NCBI GenBank assembly: GCA_037143175.1
Contig: JBAWZF010000025.1
Coordinates: 1 to 38,075, forward strand
Origin: a bacterium
GTDB lineage: Bacteria; Verrucomicrobiota; Kiritimatiellia; CAIKKV01; CAITUY01
Direction of reading: 5' to 3'
Length of the DNA: 38,075 bases
In this document: positions 24,929 through 34,035 of the stretch, piece by piece
How positions within the stretch are numbered: the stretch's first letter is position 1
Layout of the letters: every line of letters begins with the position of its first letter
Position numbers and translations under genes: made by a program
The notes under the pieces: generated by a model
Seen by the model: only the letters and a program-made list of their open reading frames with translations
What the model was told of the DNA's origin: nothing
Databases searched by the model: none

Positions 24929-26671
24929 ATGAGTACGGTTTCACATAGTTCTAGAATTTCCGATATTTTACTCCGTCGCGGCAGTATGTCGGCCGAAGCG
25001 CTGCAACAGGCGCAGGAGCAGGCGCAGTCGCTTTCAATACGACTTGAGAAATATCTGCAGGATAACTCGTTAATTACGCCGACGGAGGCGACGCTGTGTC
25101 TGGCGGAATATCTGCGGATGGCGCCCATCACGCTGGCGCATTTTACTCCGAGCCCCCAGCTCCTTGAAACCATTCCCGCTGATATCTTGCGAAAACACCA
25201 GGCTGTGCCGATCATGAAAGTGGGTGGGCTTTTGGTGGTTGCATTAGGGGATCCGTTTGATGTGATGGCGGTGGATGAGCTCCATGTGATTTCCGGGCTC
25301 CAGATCATGCCGCTGGTCGCGGGTGAAAAGGATATCCAGGACGCCCTTGCGCGAGCCTTGGCTCCGGCGGAGTCCAGTAATATTGATCTCGAAGATATCA
25401 TGCGCGATTCCGATGATGATATCGAAGTCGGAAAAGAGGATAAGCAGGAGCTCAGTCTTGAGGAAATCATGGAGAGCGCTGAGGGGGCGCCTGTCATCCG
25501 GATGGTGAATATGATGCTGGTGGAGGCGTTGCGTACGAAGGCCAGCGATATTCATATTGAGCCGCAGGAAAAAACGCTGAGGCTCAGGTATCGAATTGAT
25601 GGGTCGCTGAGAGAGCGGCCAAGTCCCCCGAAGAGTTATCAGCCTGCCATTATTTCCCGTATCAAGATTATGTCTGATATGGATATTGCGGAACGGCGTA
25701 TCCCGCAAGATGGTCGCTTCCGGATTAAGGCGCTGGGGAAGGAAGTGGATATCCGGGTCAGTGCGCTTCCCTCCATCCATGGGGAGAAAATCGTTATGCG
25801 TGTGCTCGACAAGAGCGCCCTATTTCCCAGTCTCAGTGGGTTAGGTCTCGATGAGCATGCCTATGCCGCTTTTGCCTATGCGATCGCTCAGCCACATGGA
25901 ATCATTCTGGTAACGGGTCCCACCGGAAGCGGGAAAACGACTACCCTGTACTCCTGTCTGCAGGAATTGAACAAAATTGATGTGAATATTGTGACCTGCG
26001 AAGACCCTGTTGAATATCAATTGGCGGGTGTCAATCAGGTGCAAATCAATGCGGTGGGGTTAACCTTTGCTGCCGCCTTGCGCTCCATTCTGCGGCAGGA
26101 TCCGGATATTGTGCTGGTAGGCGAAATCCGTGATGGTGAAACGGCTGAAATCGCGGTAAAGGCCGCGCTTACCGGTCACTTGGTGCTCAGTACGTTGCAT
26201 ACGAATGATGCAGCCGGTGCCATTACCCGACTGATCGATATGGGGATTCCGCCTTTCCTGATGGCGTCCTCCATGATTTTGTCGCAAGCACAGCGACTTT
26301 TCCGCAAGCTCTGTACCGCATGTCGGACGCAAGTGGAACTGCCGCTGGATGTGCTCAGGGCCAATAAGATCGATCCGGAGTTTTTCAGGGATCCCAATAA
26401 TCCAGGGGGGGCTGGTTTCGTGCCCGTTTTTAAGGCTGTCGGCTGTCCAAAATGTAACGGGTCAGGGTACAAGGGGCGGGGTGCCATTATGGAGGTGTTG
26501 CCGGTTACCGAGCGTATCAAGGAGATGATTATGAAAGGCGCGACTAGCGGGGAAATCCGTGAGGCGGCGCAGGAGGAGGGGATGTTGACGCTCAAACAGG
26601 CCGGATTGAAGAAGGTGAAAGAGGGTGTGACCTCGCTTGAGGATGCCATGGAGCTTACGGGTGGTGAATAA
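24929..26671 (+). CDS. Type IV pilus / type II secretion assembly ATPase (PilB/GspE-like)
   Basis: A 580-residue hexameric ATPase that powers pilin or pseudopilin assembly at the inner membrane. The N-terminal T2SSE_N-type domain covers about residues 30-150 (PADILRKHQAVPI, LVVALGDPFDVMAVDEL). The ATPase core shows ASDIHIEPQEK, the P-loop GPTGSGKTT with Lys336, the Asp box DINIVTCEDPVEY-like region, Walker B DPDIVLVGEIRDGETAE and the His box GHLVLSTLHTNDA. Two CxxC pairs near the C terminus (CTACR and CPKCNGSGYKGRG) form the zinc knuckle usual in PilB and GspE. The next gene is the platform protein. PilB and GspE cannot be separated on sequence alone; there is no pilT or pilin nearby. Confidence 0.93.
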   Translation: MSTVSHSSRISDILLRRGSMSAEALQQAQEQAQSLSIRLEKYLQDNSLITPTEATLCLAEYLRMAPITLAHFTPSPQLLETIPADILRKHQAVPIMKVGGLLVVALGDPFDVMAVDELHVISGLQIMPLVAGEKDIQDALARALAPAESSNIDLEDIMRDSDDDIEVGKEDKQELSLEEIMESAEGAPVIRMVNMMLVEALRTKASDIHIEPQEKTLRLRYRIDGSLRERPSPPKSYQPAIISRIKIMSDMDIAERRIPQDGRFRIKALGKEVDIRVSALPSIHGEKIVMRVLDKSALFPSLSGLGLDEHAYAAFAYAIAQPHGIILVTGPTGSGKTTTLYSCLQELNKIDVNIVTCEDPVEYQLAGVNQVQINAVGLTFAAALRSILRQDPDIVLVGEIRDGETAEIAVKAALTGHLVLSTLHTNDAAGAITRLIDMGIPPFLMASSMILSQAQRLFRKLCTACRTQVELPLDVLRANKIDPEFFRDPNNPGGAGFVPVFKAVGCPKCNGSGYKGRGAIMEVLPVTERIKEMIMKGATSGEIREAAQEEGMLTLKQAGLKKVKEGVTSLEDAMELTGGE

Positions 26672-26692
26672 AGGCCGAAGGGAGATGCAGGA

Positions 26693-27898
26693 ATGAGTCC
26701 TTTGCTGCGTTCAGGAGGAACTGGGAAACCCGTCGGGGCGATTGGTTCGTTGGCGCCAAAGGTGGCTCAAAAACCGGCTTTGAATACGAGCGCCAAAAAA
26801 CCGGTTGCCGCTCAGGTAGTCAGAACAACTCGTAAAGGTGTAGGGAAAGTCCGGGGTGCGAATAAAATTGTTCAGAAGGATCTGGCTCCATTTTCCCGGC
26901 AGATGGCCGCCATGTTGTCGGCGGGTATGCCGATTGTCGCAGCGCTGGAAACTTTGGAGGAGCAGGCGGCCAACCCCAATTTTAAAATCGTCATAGGTTC
27001 GTTGAAACGGAATATTGAAGGGGGCTCCTCTTTCTCTGAAAGTCTTCAGCAGATACCGGATGTGTTCGACGTGCTTTATGTGAATATGGTTCGGGCAGGG
27101 GAACAGAGCGGGCAGTTTGCGGAAACCATGCGACGTATCGGCGATTTGCTCGAGGCTACCGCACGTCTACGGCGCAAGGTGAAGTCTGCAATGACTTATC
27201 CGGTGGTTGTGCTTTCCCTCTCTTTGATCATTGCCAGCGGTATGATCATTTTCATCGTGCCGGTTTTTGCGGGTATGTTTAATGATTTTGGCGGAAAATT
27301 GCCTGCTCCTACTCAATTTCTCGTGGACCTGAGCGCAGGAATCAAAAAGTATGCAGCTATTATTATTCCCGCGATTATGCTCACCATTTGGGGCTTTAAG
27401 CGCTGGAAGAAAACCGCCTCAGGCGCATGGGCCATGGATCGCATGGCCTTAAAAGCCCCGGTGTTCGGGTTGCTTACTCAAAAAGTCGCGATTGCTCGTT
27501 TTTCCCGTACTCTCAGTCAGTTGGTTCAAAGCGGGGTGCCTATCTTGAACGCGCTTGAAATCGTTGCTAAAGCGGCCAACAATCTGGTGATTGAGTCAGC
27601 CATTATGGATGCCCGCAAAGCGGTTGAACATGGGGATACGCTTTCGTCTGGTTTAGAGGGCAAGGATTGTATTCCAAAGTTGGTCGTGCGCATGCTCTCT
27701 GCCGGAGAGAAAACAGGTAAAGTTGACGAAATGCTGGGAAGTGTGGCGGACACCTATGATGACGAGGTAGAGGCTATGTTGGCTTCCCTGACCTCCCTGT
27801 TGGAGCCATTATTGATGGTATTTCTCGGGGTAGTTATCGGAGGCATTGTGGTTTGTATGTTCCTGCCAATATTCAAGATGGTTGACGTCATCAAGTAA
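26693..27898 (+). CDS. Type IV pilus / type II secretion platform protein (PilC/GspF-like)
   Basis: A 401-residue inner-membrane protein that couples the assembly ATPase to the growing pilus. Two T2SSF domains are seen: [25 protein letters not shown] (near residues 66-90) and its repeat [25 protein letters not shown] (near 268-292), each followed by the family's [10 protein letters not shown] / [10 protein letters not shown] motif. Three membrane segments lie near 165, 215 and the C terminus ([22 protein letters not shown]). A lysine-rich, probably disordered extension of about 60 residues precedes the first domain. It follows the ATPase gene after 21 nt with a GGGAGA site. Confidence 0.93.
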   Translation: MSPLLRSGGTGKPVGAIGSLAPKVAQKPALNTSAKKPVAAQVVRTTRKGVGKVRGANKIVQKDLAPFSRQMAAMLSAGMPIVAALETLEEQAANPNFKIVIGSLKRNIEGGSSFSESLQQIPDVFDVLYVNMVRAGEQSGQFAETMRRIGDLLEATARLRRKVKSAMTYPVVVLSLSLIIASGMIIFIVPVFAGMFNDFGGKLPAPTQFLVDLSAGIKKYAAIIIPAIMLTIWGFKRWKKTASGAWAMDRMALKAPVFGLLTQKVAIARFSRTLSQLVQSGVPILNALEIVAKAANNLVIESAIMDARKAVEHGDTLSSGLEGKDCIPKLVVRMLSAGEKTGKVDEMLGSVADTYDDEVEAMLASLTSLLEPLLMVFLGVVIGGIVVCMFLPIFKMVDVIK

Positions 27899-27905
27899 GA
27901 TACTC

Positions 27906-28052
27906 ATGACAGCGCCCATGCATAAGACTGTCCTCTATGCCGGCCACATCAGGCAGGGAGCGCGAATGGTGGATTTCAGCGGTTGGTCGATGCCTGTGCA
28001 ATACGATGGAATTCTGATTACCACGGAACACTCCGGTGGGCCGGCTGGATAA
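27906..28052 (+). pseudogene. Truncated N-terminal fragment of glycine cleavage T protein (gcvT)
   Basis: A 48-codon frame from ATG 27906 encodes [31 protein letters not shown], which matches the start of aminomethyltransferase GcvT (K-T-x-L-Y-x-x-H, G-A-R-M-V-x-F-x-G-W-x-M-P-V-Q-Y, then an EH). After ITTEH the similarity stops and the frame ends within eight residues. A full GcvT is about 360 residues, so about 90% is missing. It lies eight bases after the pilC/gspF-like stop and 39 bases before the next gene. I read it as a remnant left by deletion, though expression of a short peptide cannot be ruled out. Confidence 0.75.
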
Positions 28053-28091
28053 AGTTACGGCAGCGAAGGATATGTGTTTTAGGGCTTAGTT

Positions 28092-30641
28092 ATGAACATA
28101 CAAACAGATCCAAATGAAGAGTTCAGTCTTGCAGGAATACGAATTCTAGTGGTAGATGATGATGAAGTCATACGCCTGCTCGCCCAGCGCGTGCTCATGT
28201 CGCGTCACGCCGCAGTTGAAGTGGCTGAAAACGGCCGCTCGGCTTTACAGATTTTACTCCGGCAGGACTTTGATCTGGTGCTGGTTGACCTGCGGATGCA
28301 GGAAATGGATGGCATTACTTTCATTCAGGAGGCCCGTAACATCTGGCCATGGCTGGGCTTTGTGATTATGACCGGCTATATGGATGATGTGTCCTCTGAT
28401 CTTTCTTCCACCCTGGGGGTTACGCGCGTGCTTGCCAAACCGGTTCGTCCGAATCAGCTCTGTCAGGTTTTGATGGAGGAATATAAAGAGCGTCGACTGG
28501 GGGTGGGAATGGCGGGCCCCGGGATGGAACAGCATCAGCGTCAGTTGCGGATGTTGGGGCATCTGGGCGAAACGGCGTTGGCTTCGGGCACCTTTGTTGA
28601 GGCTTTGCAGGACTTGAGCGAAGGGCTTGGCGAACTACTGGGGTGCGATGTTGCAGGCTTGTTGGGTTTCTCTGAAGGGCAGAATGTGGTTGTGCTGACG
28701 GCGCAGAATGCGGTGGCGGAATCTTTCCTGTCAAACTGTCATCAGGAAATGGTCTCTCGTTATGAGGCCTTAAGCGGGAAGAAGACAGGGCAAATCGAAT
28801 GGCGTGTGCAGATGGAGGGGGTTCCCAGTTCACCGGAAGGACCGGCATTGCCCGGGCGCCTCATGACGATCCCGTTATTGGTCAATAATGAGATTCATGG
28901 AATTTTACTATTAGGGGCGGCTGAGGCGGAAAAGATTGCGGCAATCGATATTTCCTTTGTCTATCACATCGCGAACGTCCTCTCTTCTATTTTGGCTGCT
29001 GTTACCCGAATCCGGCAATTGGCTGCCCACGATTCCCTGACGGGGCTTTTTAATCGGGAATATTTTGAGGAGCAGGCGGAGCGGGCCTGGCAGTTAGCAC
29101 GACGATATGGGCATCATATGGCTGTTGCCATTATGGATGTGGATCATTTTAAAGCCGTCAATGACACCAATGGGCATCTGGCGGGCGATCAAGTTCTTCA
29201 TGAATTCGCCGACATTCTCAAAAAGGCGGCACGGGGTTCAGATGTGGTGGCGCGGTATGGGGGAGATGAGTTTGTGGTCATGTTGCCGCAGGCTGATCTG
29301 GCGTCCGGGATGGCCGTGGTAAATCGTATTCGAAGTGCCGTGGAGGAAAATGTGTTTTGTGCCAAAACACTAAATCTTAAATTAACCACTTCCATCGGAT
29401 TAGCCACGAGTCTGGGCATTGAGCCTACGGCCTCGGCAACGGATATTCTGAGTTTGGCGGATGCTGGACTCTATATGGCCAAACGGGAAGGACGCAACCG
29501 AGTTCGCTTATGCACCAAGGAGCTTGGCAAAGACGGCGAAGTCGTCACAGGGGATGGAGTATCTGCAGGGGAAAAGGCCATGTCCAGTATCAGGACGCAT
29601 CCCTGCATTCTGATTGTTGATGATGATCCGCTGATTCTCCAAACTCTGCAGGCAGTTTTGCGTGGGAGTGGCTATTTGACGGATACGGCCAGTGTTCCAG
29701 AGGAAGCATTACGTAAGGCGCAGGAGGCACCCGGAGCTTATGATGTCGCCGTCCTCGACCTGAATATGCCGGAAACCAGTGGATTGGAATTGCTGACGGC
29801 ACTTCGGCAAACGGATAGTTTTATCATGCCGGTGGTCATGACGGGCTATGCGACCAAGGAAAATGCAGTCCAGTCCTTGCGACAGGGCGCGTTTGAATTT
29901 ATTGAAAAGCCAGTCATGTCGGAAGAATTGCTGGCGGTTATCGAGAAGGCGTTGGATCATCGCCGCCTGAAAGTGGAGAATGAACGGTATCGCTCCCACC
30001 TCGAGGAGATGGTGCGGCAAAAAAGTGTTGATTTGCTCAAAGCCATGGATGAGCTGAAACAGGTGCATGAATTTACCTTGCAGGCCATGGCGCGTATGCT
30101 GGATGAACGCGAACATGCCACCGGTCAGCACAGTAATCGGGTTCGCGCTCTCAGTTCTGTACTGGGCAAAGCGATGAGTTTGCCTCGCAAAGAGTTGGAT
30201 ATTCTTTCTCATGGGGCTCAGTTGCACGATATTGGTAAAATCTCCGTGCCGGACCGTATCCTGCTTAAGAACGGCTCTCTGACTGATGATGAGTGGAAAG
30301 TGATGAAAACACATCCGGAAGTAGGGTATAACATTCTAGCCTCAAGTCCCTATCTCAAGGATGTGGCCGAACTTGTTCGCTCTCATCAGGAACGCTATGA
30401 CGGGAAGGGCTATCCCCGCGGTCTGAAAGGCGATGCTATCTGTTTGGGCGCGAGAATATTTGCCGTGATTGATGCTTATGATGCCATGCGCTCCGACCGG
30501 CCCTACAGGAAGGCGATGTCGCCCGAACAGGCTGCGGTGGAGATCCGGAATGGTTGCGGGTACCAGTTTGATCCTGCAGTGGTCGACGCTTTCCTCAGGC
30601 ATCAGGATCAAATGGAAGCAGAAGGCGGCTGGGCACTCTGA
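28092..30641 (+). CDS. REC-GAF-GGDEF-REC-HD-GYP cyclic-di-GMP signalling protein
   Basis: An 849-residue cytoplasmic protein with both synthesis and breakdown modules for cyclic di-GMP. Residues 15-130 are a receiver (VVDDDE, phospho-acceptor in LVDLRM, Lys in VLAKP). A GAF-like region covers about 160-310. The GGDEF domain has an intact GGDEF motif at 390-394 and the inhibitory site RGSD at 381-384, five residues before it. A second receiver begins near 504 (ILIVDDDPL, VLDLNMP, MTGYATKEN, EKPVM). The HD-GYP domain has His712-Asp713 in HDIGK and Gly773-Tyr774-Pro775 in DGKGYP. All key residues are present, so both activities are plausible. It converges on the response-regulator gene with a 34-nt overlap. 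Confidence 0.95.
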   Translation: MNIQTDPNEEFSLAGIRILVVDDDEVIRLLAQRVLMSRHAAVEVAENGRSALQILLRQDFDLVLVDLRMQEMDGITFIQEARNIWPWLGFVIMTGYMDDVSSDLSSTLGVTRVLAKPVRPNQLCQVLMEEYKERRLGVGMAGPGMEQHQRQLRMLGHLGETALASGTFVEALQDLSEGLGELLGCDVAGLLGFSEGQNVVVLTAQNAVAESFLSNCHQEMVSRYEALSGKKTGQIEWRVQMEGVPSSPEGPALPGRLMTIPLLVNNEIHGILLLGAAEAEKIAAIDISFVYHIANVLSSILAAVTRIRQLAAHDSLTGLFNREYFEEQAERAWQLARRYGHHMAVAIMDVDHFKAVNDTNGHLAGDQVLHEFADILKKAARGSDVVARYGGDEFVVMLPQADLASGMAVVNRIRSAVEENVFCAKTLNLKLTTSIGLATSLGIEPTASATDILSLADAGLYMAKREGRNRVRLCTKELGKDGEVVTGDGVSAGEKAMSSIRTHPCILIVDDDPLILQTLQAVLRGSGYLTDTASVPEEALRKAQEAPGAYDVAVLDLNMPETSGLELLTALRQTDSFIMPVVMTGYATKENAVQSLRQGAFEFIEKPVMSEELLAVIEKALDHRRLKVENERYRSHLEEMVRQKSVDLLKAMDELKQVHEFTLQAMARMLDEREHATGQHSNRVRALSSVLGKAMSLPRKELDILSHGAQLHDIGKISVPDRILLKNGSLTDDEWKVMKTHPEVGYNILASSPYLKDVAELVRSHQERYDGKGYPRGLKGDAICLGARIFAVIDAYDAMRSDRPYRKAMSPEQAAVEIRNGCGYQFDPAVVDAFLRHQDQMEAEGGWAL

Positions 30642-32029
30642 GTGGGAAGATCTGCATGCCGGAGCTTGTTGTATTGAATACCCAATTCTCTAATCTTATA
30701 CCCCAGAATTCGGCGGGTTGTGCCGAGTAATTTGGCGGCTTTAGTTTGAACCCCGTTTGTCGACTGCAACGCATGAAGGATCATTTCCCGTTCGCAGGCG
30801 GCTACAGCGTCATCCAATGGAGCGGTGAAGTCTTGTTGCGCAGGCAGGATGCGTTCAGGTTTCTTATAAATGGATTCGGGGAGATGTTCGGGAAGAATCT
30901 CGGTTTTCTTGCTGTGCAGGACAAGGGTTCTCTCCACTATGTTTCGTAATTCCCGAATGTTTCCGGGCCATGTATAACGGGCTAGAAGCGACATGGCATC
31001 GGAAGAAAAACTTTGCACGGTGAAACTCATGCTCTTTTTGAAAGTTTGCAGGAAGTGGCGTGTCAGAAGAGGCACATCCCCTGCTCGCTCCCGTAAGGGG
31101 GGGAGCGTGATGGGGACGACGTTCAACCGGTAAAAGAGATCGTCGCGGAAACGATGCATGCGAACTTCATCTTCCAGGATTCTGGAAGTGGCCGTGATGA
31201 TTCTGGCATGGGTTCGAATAACCTGTGTCCCCCCTAATCGCATGTATTCACGTTCTTGTAATACCCGGAGCAGTTTGACCTGTATCGGCAGTGACATTTC
31301 CCCCACTTCGTCAAAAAAAAGTGTACCTGATCCGGCTAGATCAAATCGTCCAAGCTTGCGCGTATCAGCACCGGTAAAAGCCCCTTTTTCATGCCCGAAC
31401 AGCTCGCTCTCCATCAGGGTCTCAGGTAGAGCTGAGCAATGAATCGGAATAAAGGGATCTTCCGCACGCGGACTTAAGTTATGGAGGCGGCGGGCAATCA
31501 GTTCTTTTCCTGTTCCGCTTTCTCCCTGGATCAGGATAGTGGCGTCGCTGTCGGCTGCCTGCGCAACAGCCTCCAGGGTTTTTATGAAAGTGGGGGATTG
31601 CCCGATAAGGCCATCGTTAGAGTATTCCGGGGCAATTTCATGCTGCAAAACCTCTACTTTGCGCCGTAAGGCCGAGGTTTCAAGGACCCGGCTCACAATA
31701 CGACGTATTTCATCCACGTCGAATGGCTTCATTACAAAATCACAGGCGCCGGCCTTAATGGCGTCTACAACAGGGCGCACGGAAAGGGAGGCGCTGACCA
31801 TGATGCAGGGAAGGCCCGGATATAGATCATTCAACTCTTTCAGGAGCGTCACCCCGTCTTTTTCCGGCATGATAACGTCCAGCAGCACAATGTCCACGGG
31901 GTGTCTGGCGAGTTGTGTCAGTGCCTGTTCTGCATTTTCTGCAAGGTGAGTTCGGTAAAGGGTTGTGAAGATCTGGCGGAGGGATTCCCTGCTGCCGCGG
32001 TCATCATCAACAATGAGTATGGATTTCAA
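30608..32029 (-). CDS. Sigma-54-dependent response regulator (NtrC family)
   Basis: A 473-residue activator of RNA polymerase sigma-54 holoenzyme. The receiver domain has Asp8-Asp9-Asp10, phospho-acceptor Asp51 and Lys101. The AAA+ domain has Walker A GESGTGKE (169-176), the sigma-54-contacting loop GAFTGA (216-221) and GTLFFDEVGEM. A Fis-type helix-turn-helix lies near 427-449 (QTKAAKLLGTTRRILGYKI). This is the last gene of the minus-strand operon, overlapping the kinase gene upstream by four bases. The architecture agrees with PrsR of PEP-CTERM/EPS regulation, and an exosortase is encoded 20 kb away, but the assignment is inference and a general NtrC-like regulator fits as well. Its end overlaps the HD-GYP gene. 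Confidence 0.94.
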   Translation of the reverse strand: MKSILIVDDDRGSRESLRQIFTTLYRTHLAENAEQALTQLARHPVDIVLLDVIMPEKDGVTLLKELNDLYPGLPCIMVSASLSVRPVVDAIKAGACDFVMKPFDVDEIRRIVSRVLETSALRRKVEVLQHEIAPEYSNDGLIGQSPTFIKTLEAVAQAADSDATILIQGESGTGKELIARRLHNLSPRAEDPFIPIHCSALPETLMESELFGHEKGAFTGADTRKLGRFDLAGSGTLFFDEVGEMSLPIQVKLLRVLQEREYMRLGGTQVIRTHARIITATSRILEDEVRMHRFRDDLFYRLNVVPITLPPLRERAGDVPLLTRHFLQTFKKSMSFTVQSFSSDAMSLLARYTWPGNIRELRNIVERTLVLHSKKTEILPEHLPESIYKKPERILPAQQDFTAPLDDAVAACEREMILHALQSTNGVQTKAAKLLGTTRRILGYKIRELGIQYNKLRHADLPTQSAQPPSASI

Positions 32030-34035
32030 GGTGTTTCCTCCTCGAGTTGGGTTGCGACGGGTAGGTGGATGGTGGCGAGTACCCCGAATTCATTGGAGTG
32101 GAGCGCAATCTTTCCTTGATGGTCAAGAATGGTTCGGCGGGCGATCGGGAGCCCGAGCCCAAGACCGCGGGCCTTCGTGGTGGAGAACGGGGAAAACGCT
32201 TTATCCACCAATGCCGGAAGTATCCCGGGACCATTATCCTTAATGGTGATGACAATCCCGGGTAGGGGACCGGATTCCATGGCGATTGTCATGGTGATCT
32301 CTCCTTTAGGGGTGGGCGTCAGCGCTTCGGCTGCGTTCTTGATTAAGTGTACAAAGGCCTCGCCTAATGCGCGTTCGTCACCCGGCACCTTTGGTAAATT
32401 TTCCGGGGCGGTCAAGGTGACCTTGATATTGGGGGCAGGCGTTGGAAAAACAAGAGAGAGACTTGATTCCAGACACCGCTTAATTCCAAGAGGTTTGAAA
32501 TTGAGAGAGGGTGGATTTGCAAAGGCGTGGATCTGATCCACGATGCTATTCAGACGCTCAATCTCAGAGGAGACCAGATCCCTGAATTCATGTTGAAAAT
32601 CCTTATCCTCGTATCGTTCAGGAAGGAGTTGTGCAAACGTCTTTATGGCCACAAGAGGATTTCGTACTTCATGTGACAGGCTGGCGGCAAGTTCGGTCCA
32701 GAAAGTGGCGCGATCCAACCGATCTTGTTGTTCCTTCATGGAATTCTGGTCGGTGGTATCCTGAACGACGGCCACGGCACCGAGACAGCGGGTCTGGTTG
32801 GCAAGACGCTGTGTGCGTGTTACCAGATTCCGCTGGGTATCTTGTTGGATCCATTCGCTGGACTGCGATGCGCCGCTCTCTCCGAGGGTTCTGCGCAGCA
32901 GATCTGCCAGACGACTCCCCAAGCCCTCCACGGGCCGGCCTATAGCGGTCTCGGCGTTGACACCAAATAAGGCTTGGGCCGATTCATTGTACCATCGTAC
33001 GATCCCCGAATCGTCTACAGCAATAATGCCGCTGGGCATGGAGTGAAGCAGGGTTTCGGCTAAGGCCTTTTGAATAGTAGCTTCCTCATAGAGCAAGGCA
33101 TTCTCAAGGGTTGTGGAAACGCATTCGGTCAGGCTGATCAGATGATCCAAGTGGCGTTTCTCAAGCGGAAGCCCCGAGGAAAGCTGGCCGACAAACAGCC
33201 AGCCTAGGAGCCGGTGGTGGGATTGTAGCGGGATGAGCACTTCGGCGCCCATTTGGTCTAGCATGTCCCGCAGCATCAATCGATCGGAGACCTCCCGGAT
33301 ATGGTCGAGATGAGGATGGGAGACGGCATGCGTGTGGAGGGTCATCCAATTGACGTAGGGATGGTTTTCTCCGAATTCAAGCGACACGGAGGACTCGAGG
33401 CAGCGCAGACCGGCGCGGAGTCGATAGGCGGCGATATCGCGAGTTCTACTGAAAATTCCAATACGTGAGACCCGCAGGGCGTCGGCAACTTCGTCAACAA
33501 GCCGTTGCAACAGGGATTCAACGTTGGTGAAATGACGCATCGCCGCAGAAAAATCGCGAATATCGAAGGAAGGGTCGGGTTCTGCCTGAGGTCTGTTCTG
33601 GAGGGCCTCTGCCACAACGGTCAGCCGCAAGGTCTCCTGCCGAAGAAGGACATTTTCAGAAGCCAGTTCCAGGTGGCGGAGAGCCCGTTGCACCAGACAG
33701 TTCACCCTGTGGCGGTCCATAACCGGGTCGGGCTCGGTGGCGTAGACATCACTTTGTTGAGCCTGAAGCATGGGGTCGGAGCCGGGGATACCAAACGCGA
33801 TAACAAGGGCATGGGGATAATTCCGATTAACAAGACCCAACAGGCCGAGGGCTTCCCGGGTCTGCAAATCCAGGAGCAGAACACGGTCTTGCTGCTGCTC
33901 AAGCTCCTTCTGGACACGGATAGGGGTTTCGAGATGGCGCACCACGGCGAGAGTCCCCAGCATGGTGCCCATTCGGGTAGCCCATGCCTCATTGGTACTG
34001 AACAACAGGCAGGTGGATCCAGATGAGTGCGTCAT
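32026..34035 (-). CDS. Soluble histidine kinase with degenerate receiver, GAF and PAS domains
   Basis: A 669-residue kinase without membrane segments. Residues 7-115 resemble a receiver: hydrophobic strands and Asp56 in VLLLDLQ remain, but the N-terminal acidic pair is replaced by STN and the conserved lysine is absent, so it is probably a pseudo-receiver. GAF-like sequence follows (near 150-325), then PAS (near 330-435). The H-box HEVRNPLVAIKTFAQLLPERY carries His455; the ATPase domain has HLIKNAAEAL, DNGPGI and ARGLGLGLPIARR. The H-box and flanks closely match those of the kinase encoded just upstream, suggesting duplication. It overlaps both neighbours by four bases and probably serves the sigma-54 regulator. 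Confidence 0.9.
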   Translation of the reverse strand: MTHSSGSTCLLFSTNEAWATRMGTMLGTLAVVRHLETPIRVQKELEQQQDRVLLLDLQTREALGLLGLVNRNYPHALVIAFGIPGSDPMLQAQQSDVYATEPDPVMDRHRVNCLVQRALRHLELASENVLLRQETLRLTVVAEALQNRPQAEPDPSFDIRDFSAAMRHFTNVESLLQRLVDEVADALRVSRIGIFSRTRDIAAYRLRAGLRCLESSVSLEFGENHPYVNWMTLHTHAVSHPHLDHIREVSDRLMLRDMLDQMGAEVLIPLQSHHRLLGWLFVGQLSSGLPLEKRHLDHLISLTECVSTTLENALLYEEATIQKALAETLLHSMPSGIIAVDDSGIVRWYNESAQALFGVNAETAIGRPVEGLGSRLADLLRRTLGESGASQSSEWIQQDTQRNLVTRTQRLANQTRCLGAVAVVQDTTDQNSMKEQQDRLDRATFWTELAASLSHEVRNPLVAIKTFAQLLPERYEDKDFQHEFRDLVSSEIERLNSIVDQIHAFANPPSLNFKPLGIKRCLESSLSLVFPTPAPNIKVTLTAPENLPKVPGDERALGEAFVHLIKNAAEALTPTPKGEITMTIAMESGPLPGIVITIKDNGPGILPALVDKAFSPFSTTKARGLGLGLPIARRTILDHQGKIALHSNEFGVLATIHLPVATQLEEETP

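Noticed and set aside
33505-34026. 173-codon open frame on the plus strand
   Set aside because: Antisense to the soluble histidine kinase; no ribosome site and no recognisable domain.
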